Shown: in pieces, positions 19,280 through 28,319 of the stretch
Layout of the letters: each line of letters starts with the position of its first letter
Numbering within the stretch: position 1 is the stretch's first letter
From: a virus
Reading direction: 5' to 3' (one strand)
IMG/VR virus record: IMGVR_UViG_3300007734_000611
Location: 1-34,725 of that record
DNA: 34,725 bases
The notes under the pieces: generated by a model
Database searches by the model: none
The model's input: only the letters and a program-made list of their open reading frames with translations
What the model was told of the DNA's origin: nothing
Program-made: the position numbers and the translations under genes

Positions 19280-19467
19280 TTTACAATATGACCGTTACCG
19301 CCTAGCCAAACTAAAACGCTAACAACAATAATTCCAACCGCCCAAAATAGTCTTTTAACAACTGTTTCACCTACCGATGTATAAAGGTTTTTAACTACTC
19401 TTTCGGTGACTTTTTCAACTAAATCTTCTAATTGCTCATCAGTAAGTTCAAGGCGGTTATCAGACAT
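19276..19467 (-). CDS. Second lysis-cassette membrane protein (holin or antiholin candidate)
   Basis: A 63-residue protein: a charged helical N-terminus (MSDNRLELTDEQLEDLVEKV, TERVVKNLYTSVGETVVKRL) and one C-terminal membrane helix (FWAVGIIVVSVLVWLGGNGH). Such a protein often precedes the holin gene in phage lysis cassettes. The stop overlaps the holin start as ATGA. ATG 19467 is chosen; a TTG at 19512 would run into the preceding gene. Whether it is an antiholin or assists the holin cannot be told from sequence. Confidence 0.72.
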   Translation of the reverse strand: MSDNRLELTDEQLEDLVEKVTERVVKNLYTSVGETVVKRLFWAVGIIVVSVLVWLGGNGHIVK

Positions 19468-19468
19468 A

Positions 19469-19615
19469 TTACGCTCGTTTTTTAATAATTTTTTTAGCCG
19501 TTTTTTTAGCAACTTTTTTTACGGGTATTGAAGTAAAAGCAGGAAAATCCCATAATTTTATTTTGGGCATATAACCTAATTTATCGAACAACCAATTTAT
19601 TTGAAATTTAAACAT
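19469..19615 (-). CDS. 48-residue lysine-rich protein
   Basis: Found by hand translation. ATG 19615-19613, two bases after the tail-fibre stop, opens MFKFQINWLFDKLGYMPKIK followed by LWDFPAF and a C-terminus of Lys/Ala (PVKKVAKKTAKKIIKKRA). Short proteins with a W-hydrophobic-DKLGY start and a poly-Lys end are familiar between fibre and lysis genes in other phages, with no known role. The stop lies one base before the next ATG (TAATATG). Confidence 0.68.
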   Translation of the reverse strand: MFKFQINWLFDKLGYMPKIKLWDFPAFTSIPVKKVAKKTAKKIIKKRA

Positions 19616-19617
19616 AA

Positions 19618-20805
19618 TTAAGCCGTATAAGTTCCTGAACCAGTATATTTAAGAATGGTGTTTGCACCGCTAGTAGTTACTGTTGGGCTGCCTGTTTTAA
19701 CGCCTGAATAAGAAGCGGTTGCCATAGACAAATAAATTACTCCTGAACCGCCGTTTGCACCTCCACCAGAACCAGAAAATCCACCTCCACCAGAACCAGT
19801 ATTTACCGTTCCTGCTGTTGGATTTGTAGAATTTGTACCACCATTTCCACCACCGTTTGCACCTGCGCCACCACTTCCAGCACTATCGCCACCACCACCA
19901 CCACCTCCAGCTAAAAATTGAGAAGTGCCTGTAATAAGGGTTTCTGTACCAGCACCGCCAGCGCCACCAGAACCACCACCACCGTTTGCACCTACAGCGC
20001 TAGAACCACCACCACCACCCCAACCAGTTCCAACTGTACTTGTGCCTCCTGCGTAACCATTTGCTGAAGCGCCTCCACTACCTAAATTACTACCGCCACC
20101 GCCTCCAGTTGCATCAACAACGCCAACAATTAAACTTGAACTACCATTAGTGCTGCCAGCACCGCCAGCGCCAATAGTAATTGTAAATGTATTGGCAGGA
20201 ATAGCAGTTAATGTGCTTGCAACAAATTTACCAGCACCTCCACCACCACCATAACCACCATTTCCACCACCGCCACCGCCCCCTACAGCAAGGTAGGTAA
20301 TAGTGTAAGAACCTTCATTAACGGTTACAAACTTTTGCCAATTACCCGCAATATAACCTTCATAAAACCCACCAGCATCAGTGTTATAGCGCATTAATCC
20401 ACCAATAGGACTAGCAGTTCTAAGCGATGTATTTCCTACTGGAAGATAAATTTCATTAGTTTTATCACTAAGGTCAAAATCTACATTAGAAATAGCTCCA
20501 CCTGTAATAGCTACTAAATCAGCATCTTGATAAGCCATTGTGCCTAAAGCGGCTATAAGTTCATCTACATAATATTTGGTAGCACCGTCTTGTGCGCTTG
20601 TAGGGTCAGCAAGGTTAATAATACGGTTTGTACCCATATTAAGGTTGCCAGAAGCGGTTGTTTGACCATCTGCTGCAAGAGAACCCGTCAATGCGTTAGC
20701 AATGTCTGTAAGTGTGTTATTTGCCCATGTAGAAGAAATAGTAGTACCTGTGACTACTGGATTTCCTACGGGAAGGGAGTAAGTACCTGAACCATTGCGT
20801 GACAT
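19618..20805 (-). CDS. Tail fibre protein 2 with glycine-rich C-terminal domain
   Basis: A 395-residue protein. The N-terminus (MSRNGSGTYSLPVGNPVVTG ... ISSTWANNTLTDIANAL, then MGTNRIINLADPTSAQDGAT) is a form I recognise from phage tail fibres that attach to the tail hub. A short spacer (LPVGNTSLRTASPIGGLMRY) leads to ~230 residues dominated by GGGG, GGAGG and GGSG runs, ending in SGVIYLSMATASYSG. The glycine-rich end parallels that of tail fibre 1, which suggests a shared adhesin-tip design. SD GGAG; it follows the ejection protein by three bases. Confidence 0.85.
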   Translation of the reverse strand: MSRNGSGTYSLPVGNPVVTGTTISSTWANNTLTDIANALTGSLAADGQTTASGNLNMGTNRIINLADPTSAQDGATKYYVDELIAALGTMAYQDADLVAITGGAISNVDFDLSDKTNEIYLPVGNTSLRTASPIGGLMRYNTDAGGFYEGYIAGNWQKFVTVNEGSYTITYLAVGGGGGGGNGGYGGGGGAGKFVASTLTAIPANTFTITIGAGGAGSTNGSSSLIVGVVDATGGGGGSNLGSGGASANGYAGGTSTVGTGWGGGGGSSAVGANGGGGSGGAGGAGTETLITGTSQFLAGGGGGGGDSAGSGGAGANGGGNGGTNSTNPTAGTVNTGSGGGGFSGSGGGANGGSGVIYLSMATASYSGVKTGSPTVTTSGANTILKYTGSGTYTA

Positions 20806-20808
20806 TAT

Positions 20809-22452
20809 TTAATCTCCTTGTTGATTTGTTGCTGTACCCAACATTTGAGTCATTAACAAACGAGCCATACGCTGTTGTTCAGGAGTCATTCTTTGTTGGT
20901 TAATAACTTCGGGCGCAGCACCAGACCGCATCATTGCGGCTAATTTATTTACGCTTGCTTTACGAATTTGAGTTGCGGCAGCCCTTGAACCTAAAGCACC
21001 AGCAGCTAAAGTAGTTCCTACTATTGGATTAGCGGCAGTTACTAATAATGGGGTAATAGCTCCTACTGTGCTTGTTGGGGCAAATTTACCAAAGAAACGC
21101 AATACATTTTGAACATTACTTCCTTCTGCTGCATCCCGAATAGCTTGCTGTTCAGGCGCAGTAAATAAACGCATTTTTCTTTCACTTTTAGCCAGTTGGC
21201 GTAATTGTTGAGATAGTGAATTTTCAATGCCAGACATACTAAATTTACTTTTGTCTAACTGAGCATTAGCTAACATATCGTCAAATACTTCAGCTTTACT
21301 CATTTTGCTGTAAGTATCTCTAGCTTGTTTCCATGCAGTTAAACCTTCTTTAGAACCACCAACAATAGATGTTTCAGGAATAGTAGCAACATAATTATCA
21401 AATTCAGTTTTTAAAATGCTGCCTAAACGCTTTTCTTGTTCATCTGTGCTTTTTTGTGCGCCTTGAATAAATTTTCTTAAAGTGCTTAATTCAGCAAAAT
21501 CTTTAGGAGTTTTAGATTGAAGTTGTTTTAAAGCAACAGCAACTTTAGGATAAAGGTCTGGGTCATAGCCTTCTTGGCGTAAATCATTGCCAATAGTTTT
21601 CATTGTTGAAGTAAATTCTTTGGTGTTAAGTTCTACACCAGATTGTTTAGCTTGAGTAAACAAACGCTTAGATTCATCAGCAAGTTCTTGAGCGCTTGGA
21701 GCATTAGCAAATTTAGTGCCAATGTTAAGTCCAAGGGCTTTATTTGCCATGCTTAAACCTTTGCCAGCAACAGGAATAGCTCCACCAATAGCAGCATCAA
21801 CAATAGCTTTTCTAAGTTGTTCAGCATATAAATCGCCACCAGTTTTACCTGTTTCTTCTGGAGTTAATGCACCGCTTGTAGCGCCAAAAGTAAGTCCTTG
21901 AGCAATATTGCTACCTAAACTAGCGCCAGCAGGTAACGCATTAGCTTTAGCAAAGCTGGGAATCATGCCAATACCTTTAGCCATGCCAACGCCAGGCAAT
22001 ACAGCGCCACCAATGCGACCACCTATATAAGCCTCTGGGTTAGCTTCTTCGTAAGGTTTTGCTTGTTGCGCTAAATTTTGAGCAAATTCGCTAGTTCCTA
22101 GGTTTCCACCAGTAGCTAATTGAGCAGCGCCCACCACAGGGTCAATAAACGATTTAGTAGCGCCAGCTAATACAGATTCTAAGGGTCTAGGTTCTGGTTG
22201 AATATTAGTTCTATTAGTAATGCGAGGTCTACCCATTGCAGCGCCACCGCCCGTACTTTGCCATACGGGGTTTTCAGGTGGCAACATAGCAGGTTGAACA
22301 ACTGGTGCGCTAGGTTGAGAAACGCTTACAGAAGCTTGTGGGCTTTTGTATAGCTCTTGAGCTTTAGCAATAACATCAGCTTGAGAAGCACCTTCTGGGC
22401 CTTCAATAACAATGGTATTGCCGTCAGGGGATTGAACTGTATATTGAGCCAT
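20809..22452 (-). CDS. Putative internal virion/ejection protein
   Basis: A 547-residue protein. The N-terminus MAQYTVQSPDGNTIVIEGPE followed by GASQADVIAKAQELY is a small domain often seen at the start of large phage virion proteins. Residues ~105-250 are Gly/Ala-rich with hydrophobic stretches (IGGRIGGAVLPGVGMAKGIG), then long helices (KLFTQ-type, SKTPKDFAELSTLRKFIQGA) and a hydrophobic segment near 460-495. It sits between a muramidase-bearing virion protein and tail fibre 2, the place of the ejection proteins that form a trans-envelope channel in podoviruses. TAATG couples it to the gene before. Confidence 0.68.
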   Translation of the reverse strand: MAQYTVQSPDGNTIVIEGPEGASQADVIAKAQELYKSPQASVSVSQPSAPVVQPAMLPPENPVWQSTGGGAAMGRPRITNRTNIQPEPRPLESVLAGATKSFIDPVVGAAQLATGGNLGTSEFAQNLAQQAKPYEEANPEAYIGGRIGGAVLPGVGMAKGIGMIPSFAKANALPAGASLGSNIAQGLTFGATSGALTPEETGKTGGDLYAEQLRKAIVDAAIGGAIPVAGKGLSMANKALGLNIGTKFANAPSAQELADESKRLFTQAKQSGVELNTKEFTSTMKTIGNDLRQEGYDPDLYPKVAVALKQLQSKTPKDFAELSTLRKFIQGAQKSTDEQEKRLGSILKTEFDNYVATIPETSIVGGSKEGLTAWKQARDTYSKMSKAEVFDDMLANAQLDKSKFSMSGIENSLSQQLRQLAKSERKMRLFTAPEQQAIRDAAEGSNVQNVLRFFGKFAPTSTVGAITPLLVTAANPIVGTTLAAGALGSRAAATQIRKASVNKLAAMMRSGAAPEVINQQRMTPEQQRMARLLMTQMLGTATNQQGD

Positions 22453-24086
22453 TATCTACTTGGGGTAACTGAAATAACAGACCATTGACCAGGCGTTTCG
22501 TTTGGCAAACCAGACCTTTTACGCACATTTTCAATGCCTTGTTTAAGGTTATCTTGAAATTCTCTAGCAGCTTTAATAAATTCTTTTTCAGATGTAGATA
22601 AAGACATTCGATTAAGGGCGGCAGTCGCTTTAGCGCCTTCAATTTCAGTAATTTGACCAGCACCTTTAAGGCTTTCAAACGCTTGTAAAAAACCTTGTCC
22701 TTCAAGTTGTTTAAATCTTGCTTTAAAGTCTGATACATCTGTGCCAGGTATAAATCCAGCAGCGCCAAATCCACTTCCAATACCAGAAGCACCTACAGCA
22801 CCAGAAAAACCAGCGTGAGGCTTTTCTTTTCCATAAACAATGTTGCCTTTAGAATCAACCGTAGCGCTTCCAATCATGGCATCAATATTCTGAGCAGCGT
22901 TGTTCATAAATTGCATTGCAGCAGGCGCTTTTTCAGCATATTCAGCTTGGCGCTTACCTTTGTCAATATCAATTTGTTGTTGAACTTTGGCAGATGCTAC
23001 TGGTTGGCTAGATTGACCATCTTGACCAAGCACTTGTAAACGATTCATCCAGCTAGGCAAATATTTAGCTTGTTCTGGGTCATTTTGAACAATTTTTGTA
23101 TAATCTACTGCTCTTTGTTGCAACATTCTTGCTGGGTCACCATTGGTTTGTGCCAATAATTGTTTAGCATAAGCTGGGCCTTGATTAACTGCCGCATCAA
23201 ACGCAATTTCAGCCGTTTTAGCAGGTAAATTATCAGCACCAATAGCATCCCAATAACGGGTTTTATACAACGATACAGCCTGTTCTTTAGTAAGTTTAGA
23301 TACATCAATATCTGGGTTAAATTTCTGATTAATACCAAAATTAGCAGGTGCGCCAGATTTACCATCTTTAGCTACATAACCGCCTTCAAAACTTAACACT
23401 TTATTAACTGAGCTACCAAAGTTTGCAGGGGCATTATTAGCTGGGCTTGTTGCTGGTAAATAACCTTCAAAACGAGCTTTAGCAGTATCAAGGTCTGGGC
23501 TAACTGAACCAGCCCTAAAAGTTGCTTCTGGGGTTGGGCTATTTAAGTTAACAAATCCAGTTATTTTATTGCCGTCAACAGTTCTTTCTGATTTTTCCCA
23601 TTTAGGTTCTTTAAACAACTGTTTAGCAATTTCTGAACCCAAAGCATTTGCTCTAGTTCCTTGTGAGCCAAGTAAACGAGCCATAGCTGCTTGAGGATTT
23701 GGTGCAGTTGCGGGAATTTCAGGAATAGCAGCTTGAACAGGAATATTTCCACCAGTTTGTGTTGGGCCTTGTTGAATTAACTCAGGAACGCCAGCTTGTG
23801 CTGGAGCGCCTTGGAATAATTTCATACCTTGGGTAATATCACCCATTTCTTGTTCACGAATTTTTTTAGCTAATGCAATTTGTTCTGTGTCGGCTGTTTC
23901 ACCTATTCTGTTGCCAATATAGGATTGAGCTAAATTACCAAGAAATTGCCAAGGACTAGCACCAACATAAATATTGCCAATCATTTGTCCTTGAGGTGTT
24001 TCCATGCCTCTTTTTAAAAGCATTTGACCTAATGCTTTTTGGCGCTCTAAACCGAGCATTTCTGGGTTTGTGTAATCAGTAGCCAT
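22452..24086 (-). CDS. Virion-associated muramidase (GH108 domain), ejection protein
   Basis: A 544-residue protein with a GH108 lysozyme domain at about 225-352: KVLSFEGGYVAKDGKSGAPA with probable catalytic Glu234, then FGINQKF and LYKTRYWDAIGADN. The N-terminal 200 residues are helical and polar, the C-terminal 190 Gln/Ala/Gly-rich and helical. It likely travels with the DNA and opens the peptidoglycan during entry, in contrast to the endolysin at 18162. The spacing before the GAPANFGINQ segment differs from the endolysin's DPGGRTNLGVT. ATG 24086 lies just after the preceding stop; GTG 24095 is an alternative. Confidence 0.82.
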   Translation of the reverse strand: MATDYTNPEMLGLERQKALGQMLLKRGMETPQGQMIGNIYVGASPWQFLGNLAQSYIGNRIGETADTEQIALAKKIREQEMGDITQGMKLFQGAPAQAGVPELIQQGPTQTGGNIPVQAAIPEIPATAPNPQAAMARLLGSQGTRANALGSEIAKQLFKEPKWEKSERTVDGNKITGFVNLNSPTPEATFRAGSVSPDLDTAKARFEGYLPATSPANNAPANFGSSVNKVLSFEGGYVAKDGKSGAPANFGINQKFNPDIDVSKLTKEQAVSLYKTRYWDAIGADNLPAKTAEIAFDAAVNQGPAYAKQLLAQTNGDPARMLQQRAVDYTKIVQNDPEQAKYLPSWMNRLQVLGQDGQSSQPVASAKVQQQIDIDKGKRQAEYAEKAPAAMQFMNNAAQNIDAMIGSATVDSKGNIVYGKEKPHAGFSGAVGASGIGSGFGAAGFIPGTDVSDFKARFKQLEGQGFLQAFESLKGAGQITEIEGAKATAALNRMSLSTSEKEFIKAAREFQDNLKQGIENVRKRSGLPNETPGQWSVISVTPSR

Positions 24087-24087
24087 A

Positions 24088-25428
24088 TCAAGCACCTAAC
24101 AAAGAATAATCAACCATCTTATAGCCATCGTCTAATGTGATAACGGCATAAGGAATGACTTTTTCTACTTCTTGAGCCATTACGCCTCTAAATCTTCCAT
24201 GACCTGCTGTGTCTTTGTATTCTGGTTTGTATTCAAAATCATATACATTTAAGCCATTTGCCATATATCCAATTAACTCAATGTTTTCTTTCATGCGAAT
24301 ATCTGAAAACATTTTTGTAAATGTGCCAGTAGGTGACATTAATGAAGCGCCACCAAGGGTAAACAATCCGCTTAACAAAGCATTATTTTGAGCATTTTGA
24401 GCATTAGCATTTGCTTGATTACTTTGTTGTGTAAGACCCATTGCGGATAAATAATCTGTACCGCCTGTTGCTTGTTGATTGTATGGGGTTACATATTGAT
24501 TTGGTGCTGCAATACCTTTAAGTAATGAACCAACTTGCGCTGGGGCCATATATTTAGCCAAAGCTTGAGTAAATGCTTGATTTTGTGCGCCCATTCCAAG
24601 TTGTTGGTTAGCTAATTGTTGTTGATATGCAAGGTCATTGGCTGACATATTTTGGGCATTAACTCGTAAAGGCTGAGTAAATGATTGCTCTTGACCCGTA
24701 AGATTAAGTCCAATTTGACCCGCTTGCTGCCCAAATACTTGTTGATTTGCACGCAATCCTGTGTCCATGCCGCCAACTACTGCGCTAGTCCTAGCATCGT
24801 TTTCTTTTTGACTTTGTAAAGTCATTGCTGTTTCATAAGCTTTAGTGCCTGGCACAATACCTTGATTAGCAAGTTGAGCGCTTAAAGATTGTCTATCGCG
24901 TTCTATTGCTGGCTGTAAACGAGCCATAATTCCTTGTTCGTAACTTTGCCCTGGGTTAATTCCAAAAGTAGGCAATTTAGATTGGTTTATTTGAGTATTT
25001 ACATTGTATTGAGGCAATGACTGTAATTGCGTAGCAGGGTTAAATTGTTGCTGATTTAAGCGTGAACCAAAATAATTCATACTGGGCATATCGCCTACGC
25101 TATTAAAAGTAGGGGAAGTTAATGGATTGTTGTAGGTATTTGCCATTACTCCAAAATTGCCACCTATTGCACTTTGTAATCCACTTGGTAAAGTTTGATT
25201 AGCAGTCCATACGGGATTACCTTGAGCGTCGGTAGTTTGAGAATAACTTAAATTGCCATATGGAGTATTTTGATTAACTCGATTAGCATTAGTCGCATTT
25301 TGAGCATTGGCTAAATTTGCAGCCGCAGTATCTTGAGCCGCTTGAGAATAGTTTGGCGTAGAAACCGTTTGAGGTTTGCCAAAAATACTTTGTGTAATAC
25401 CGCCTAAAATTCCTCCACCGCCACCCAT
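24088..25428 (-). CDS. Virion protein with C-terminal S74-type intramolecular chaperone domain
   Basis: A 446-residue protein. After a Gly-rich start (MGGGGGILGGITQSIFGKPQ) come ~330 residues very rich in Gln, Asn and Ala (SLSAQLANQGIVPGTKAYET, later QSNQANANAQNAQNN), and then SDIRMKENIELIG, YDFEYKPEY and FRGVMAQEVEKVIPYAV (about 375-446), the peptidase S74 chaperone fold that trimerises fibre-type proteins and normally cleaves itself off after Ser. Its place among ejection genes suggests a tail or internal virion part. SD AAGGAG lies within the end of the GNAT gene. Confidence 0.82.
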   Translation of the reverse strand: MGGGGGILGGITQSIFGKPQTVSTPNYSQAAQDTAAANLANAQNATNANRVNQNTPYGNLSYSQTTDAQGNPVWTANQTLPSGLQSAIGGNFGVMANTYNNPLTSPTFNSVGDMPSMNYFGSRLNQQQFNPATQLQSLPQYNVNTQINQSKLPTFGINPGQSYEQGIMARLQPAIERDRQSLSAQLANQGIVPGTKAYETAMTLQSQKENDARTSAVVGGMDTGLRANQQVFGQQAGQIGLNLTGQEQSFTQPLRVNAQNMSANDLAYQQQLANQQLGMGAQNQAFTQALAKYMAPAQVGSLLKGIAAPNQYVTPYNQQATGGTDYLSAMGLTQQSNQANANAQNAQNNALLSGLFTLGGASLMSPTGTFTKMFSDIRMKENIELIGYMANGLNVYDFEYKPEYKDTAGHGRFRGVMAQEVEKVIPYAVITLDDGYKMVDYSLLGA

Positions 25429-25429
25429 A

Positions 25430-25861
25430 TCATGCTCCTTTTAAGGGCGCATTAATGTCGAGCCATCGACAATTCTCACGCCTCATTGCTAATATAACTA
25501 AATCCCCATCTTCATGGGCATCTTCGATATACGCTTTGTCAACAAAACCAAGGTGTCGGTCTAACTTTAGGGCTTCTTCATTCGTAGAAGCCACAGTTGC
25601 TAGTATAACCTTAACCCCTAGTTTATTAAAGGGATAATCAAAAGCTGCCCACAATAAGTCTTTACTAATCCAATTTTCACCAATTGAACCAACATGCATT
25701 TGGCACGATTTAGCCATAAACCCACAATACCCTATTACTGCTATCAAATTACCGTCTTTTTCTTGTCCAATACAAGTAGCATTTTCTGGGAGTTTTTCGT
25801 TAATTATTCGACCCAACCAAGCCCTTAAATAATCTTGATTATCAGTAACAACAACCCTCAA
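25430..25861 (-). CDS. GNAT-family acetyltransferase-like protein
   Basis: A 143-residue protein. ATCIGQEKDGNLIAVIGYCG, followed by WAAFDYPFNKLGVKVILATV and NEEALKLDRHLGFVDKAYIE, follows the beta-alpha order of GNAT acetyltransferases, with LDRHLGF at the usual C-terminal acetyl-CoA motif. Similar genes lie among structural genes of other podophages; the target is unknown. I choose TTG 25861-25859, which overlaps the preceding TGA as TTGA and has a strong SD (GGGGG, six to seven bases). A TTG at 25903 would add 14 residues and overlap by 46 bp. Confidence 0.78.
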   Translation of the reverse strand: MRVVVTDNQDYLRAWLGRIINEKLPENATCIGQEKDGNLIAVIGYCGFMAKSCQMHVGSIGENWISKDLLWAAFDYPFNKLGVKVILATVASTNEEALKLDRHLGFVDKAYIEDAHEDGDLVILAMRRENCRWLDINAPLKGA

Positions 25862-28317
25862 AGAATACCCCCACGCTCCATTACATAATCTGTTGATGCC
25901 CAATGAACATCAATTCCTTGGGAAGCTATTTTCATAACTACCCCACCTGAATACCCAATACCTGTAACGCCTTGCCAAGACTTAGTAATACTAAGCGCAC
26001 CACCCCATTGAGAAGTGTCCCAAATAGCGTTATCCCATGAACCAATAGCGGCATTTTGAGCATTAAATGACACACTTCCAAGGTCATTTTGAGTGGCAAA
26101 ATCCACATTAATACCAGCTAAAACGCTAGGAACGCCATTATCTGTCTGAAAAATAGGGCGAATCATTGTAAAACGCTTGAGTTGCCCTCTGGCATCAAAA
26201 TACGAATAAGCTTGTTGAGCTTCGGCATTAATATTATTGCCATCGTCTGAATAAGCGCTCCAAAAATGGCCTACATATCCAGTTCCACCAAAATACATTT
26301 GGTCATTAGATAATTCCCAACATTGGGCGTTTAAATTACTAAAACTTGCCCAAGACTTAGAAATAGTATTCATTACAAATTGTTGTATGCCTGAATTAAT
26401 AGGCACATTAATAATTAACATATTTTGACTGGCGTAATAAGCTATTTGCCACCCAAAGTTAATAGAATAAAGGGTTGCAGCCTGAGAAATAGCGTAATAA
26501 ATCTTGTCCGTTAAGTTTACCCGTGGGTCTAATCGGCTAGATTGAAGGGCTGAAGCTAAAGGAACTAAACCATCTTGGGTTAAAAGCAATAAATCGCCAG
26601 ACCATTTAAAAAAGCATCTACGGTTAAATATATATCCTAATTGCCATACGCCTTTTAATGCCCAGGTTGCAGCATCATTAGGGTCTGTACCGTTATAAAC
26701 AATAACTTCGCCCATATTGGTAACAAAAACTGCATAGTCATCTGCGCCTTGACCAGCATCTAAAGTCCATGTACCCATTGCTTGAATGTAGCCACCATTA
26801 CGAGCAATACCACCAAAATCTAATGGTAAAGCTTCGCCAGCAATAGAATTGACGGGTAAATACCATACCCGCATACTGTTTTCTTCGGTAAAATACAGGC
26901 GATTTTTAAATAAATTGACATTAACAAATTTGTTAGAATTTATGCCGCTAATAACAAAATTAACGCTATATATTCCTTGGTAAGTTGCATAAGTTCCCGC
27001 AGTTGTAGCGTTAGAAACTGGAATAGATGCCATTATGTAACTAAATGTAGTAGTTCCAGTAACAACAATGTAATAACTTCCGTTATATTGGCTAGGAATA
27101 GCACCAGAAATAGTGACTACAGCACCCGTAGTTAATCCATGCGCTGTTGGGGTTGTTAAATTAGCTACAATGCCCGTCTTAATAATTGTAGACATGGTTT
27201 GAACCGCGACTACATAAGAGCCTAAAGTTGTTGGAATAACAACTGGCGTAGTTGCCATGACATAAGTAAATGTTGTTGTATTTAATACAGTAACAATAAA
27301 AGTGCCATTAAAATCACTAGGGGTAAACCCTGATACCGTAATTTGATTGCCTGTAATAAGCCCATGAGCCGTACTGGTAATAATTGAAGCTAAAGTGTCA
27401 GAATATCCAGCAGCAGAAATAGTAGCCGTGGCAAGGCTATAAGTACCTACAGTAGTTGCATTTGTGGCAGGTGCAGATGCCATTACATAGGTAAAAGAAG
27501 TAGCATCTACTTTAGTAATGTAAAAAGTACCGTTATATTCTGATGGTGTACATCCAATTACTGTAATTGTGTTGCCCGTAAAAAGATTATGGGCAGATGC
27601 CGTAGTAACAGTAGCGCCATTTCCTGTGCTTGTAATAGAAGTAATTGAAAAAGCCGTACCATTATTTGTAGAATTGGTCGCTGGCGTAGTGGCCATTACA
27701 TAAGTAAATTGAGTAGCATTTAATACGGTAATTTTAAAAGTACCGTTATAAGCATTAGGCAATACGCCTGATATTGTGATGGAATTACCCGTTATTAAAC
27801 CATGAGCTACATTAGTAGTGGCTGTGGCTAAAGTTCCCACATGGGTAATTGTATTTATTTGTTGTGCTGTTCCTGTTGGCGCTATATTTGTCCATTTTGT
27901 GCCATCATAAAATGTTGTAGCATCTTGACCATTACAAGCAACTAAAAAATGACCTCCAGCCGTTGTAATTTGAACGGTCTGCATTTTGTCTAAAGAAATG
28001 GTATGAACTGCTGCAGCCGTAGTACCCGATACATCCCAAATGCTAGTGCCAGCAGCAGCAAAAAGGTCTTGAGTCCCCGTACCCGCGTAATTCATTAAAG
28101 TATTAACAGGTAAAGCATTATTTAGCCCGTCAACAATACCCGTACAGGCCTTTGTATAACCTAGTCTTAATTGAACATCGGTAGGCGTAGGGTAAAGATT
28201 ATTAAGAACTACCGCATCTAATGGCGGCATTTCAGCAATAGAATCCCTAGCGTTCCAACCCCCAATAGGGCTAGAAACCGAGGCTGTTACTGCGGTACGA
28301 CCTTGAGGTTGTGCCAT
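25858..28317 (-). CDS. Head-closure/tail hub protein (stopper-like) with four inserted tandem repeats
   Basis: An 819-residue protein. The N-terminus (SPIGGWNARDSIAEMPPLDA, VVLNNLYPTPTDVQLRLGY) and the C-terminal half (FKNRLYFTEENSMRVWYLPV; YAVFVTNMGEVIVYNGTDP) look like the beta-propeller head-closure proteins of P22-like podophages (the gp10 role). Between residues ~155 and ~446 are four ~72-residue repeats built on AHGLITGNSITISG, YNGTF and FTYVMA. They probably form projecting beta-sandwich domains. Placed between the adaptor and the ejection proteins, it likely closes the portal channel. Confidence 0.75.
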   Translation of the reverse strand: MAQPQGRTAVTASVSSPIGGWNARDSIAEMPPLDAVVLNNLYPTPTDVQLRLGYTKACTGIVDGLNNALPVNTLMNYAGTGTQDLFAAAGTSIWDVSGTTAAAVHTISLDKMQTVQITTAGGHFLVACNGQDATTFYDGTKWTNIAPTGTAQQINTITHVGTLATATTNVAHGLITGNSITISGVLPNAYNGTFKITVLNATQFTYVMATTPATNSTNNGTAFSITSITSTGNGATVTTASAHNLFTGNTITVIGCTPSEYNGTFYITKVDATSFTYVMASAPATNATTVGTYSLATATISAAGYSDTLASIITSTAHGLITGNQITVSGFTPSDFNGTFIVTVLNTTTFTYVMATTPVVIPTTLGSYVVAVQTMSTIIKTGIVANLTTPTAHGLTTGAVVTISGAIPSQYNGSYYIVVTGTTTFSYIMASIPVSNATTAGTYATYQGIYSVNFVISGINSNKFVNVNLFKNRLYFTEENSMRVWYLPVNSIAGEALPLDFGGIARNGGYIQAMGTWTLDAGQGADDYAVFVTNMGEVIVYNGTDPNDAATWALKGVWQLGYIFNRRCFFKWSGDLLLLTQDGLVPLASALQSSRLDPRVNLTDKIYYAISQAATLYSINFGWQIAYYASQNMLIINVPINSGIQQFVMNTISKSWASFSNLNAQCWELSNDQMYFGGTGYVGHFWSAYSDDGNNINAEAQQAYSYFDARGQLKRFTMIRPIFQTDNGVPSVLAGINVDFATQNDLGSVSFNAQNAAIGSWDNAIWDTSQWGGALSITKSWQGVTGIGYSGGVVMKIASQGIDVHWASTDYVMERGGIL
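26980..27855 (-). repeat. Four tandem coding repeats of about 215 bp in the head-closure gene
   Basis: Residues ~155-225, 226-296, 297-371 and 372-446 each contain AHGL or AHNL, TGN/TGA, a hydrophobic-ISG strand, YNGT/FNGT/YNGS and FTYVMA or FSYIMA. The units have diverged clearly in sequence, so they are an old duplication kept by selection. Confidence 0.82.
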
Positions 28318-28319
28318 GA

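Noticed and set aside
22424-22792. Leu/Lys-rich ORF on the minus strand within the muramidase gene
   Set aside because: Composition is typical of a frame-shifted shadow of an AT-rich Gln/Ala-rich gene, with no SD and full overlap.
26980-27855. CRISPR-like or DNA-level repeat array
   Set aside because: The repetition is at the protein level (diverged ~72-residue domains) and lies within an intact coding frame.
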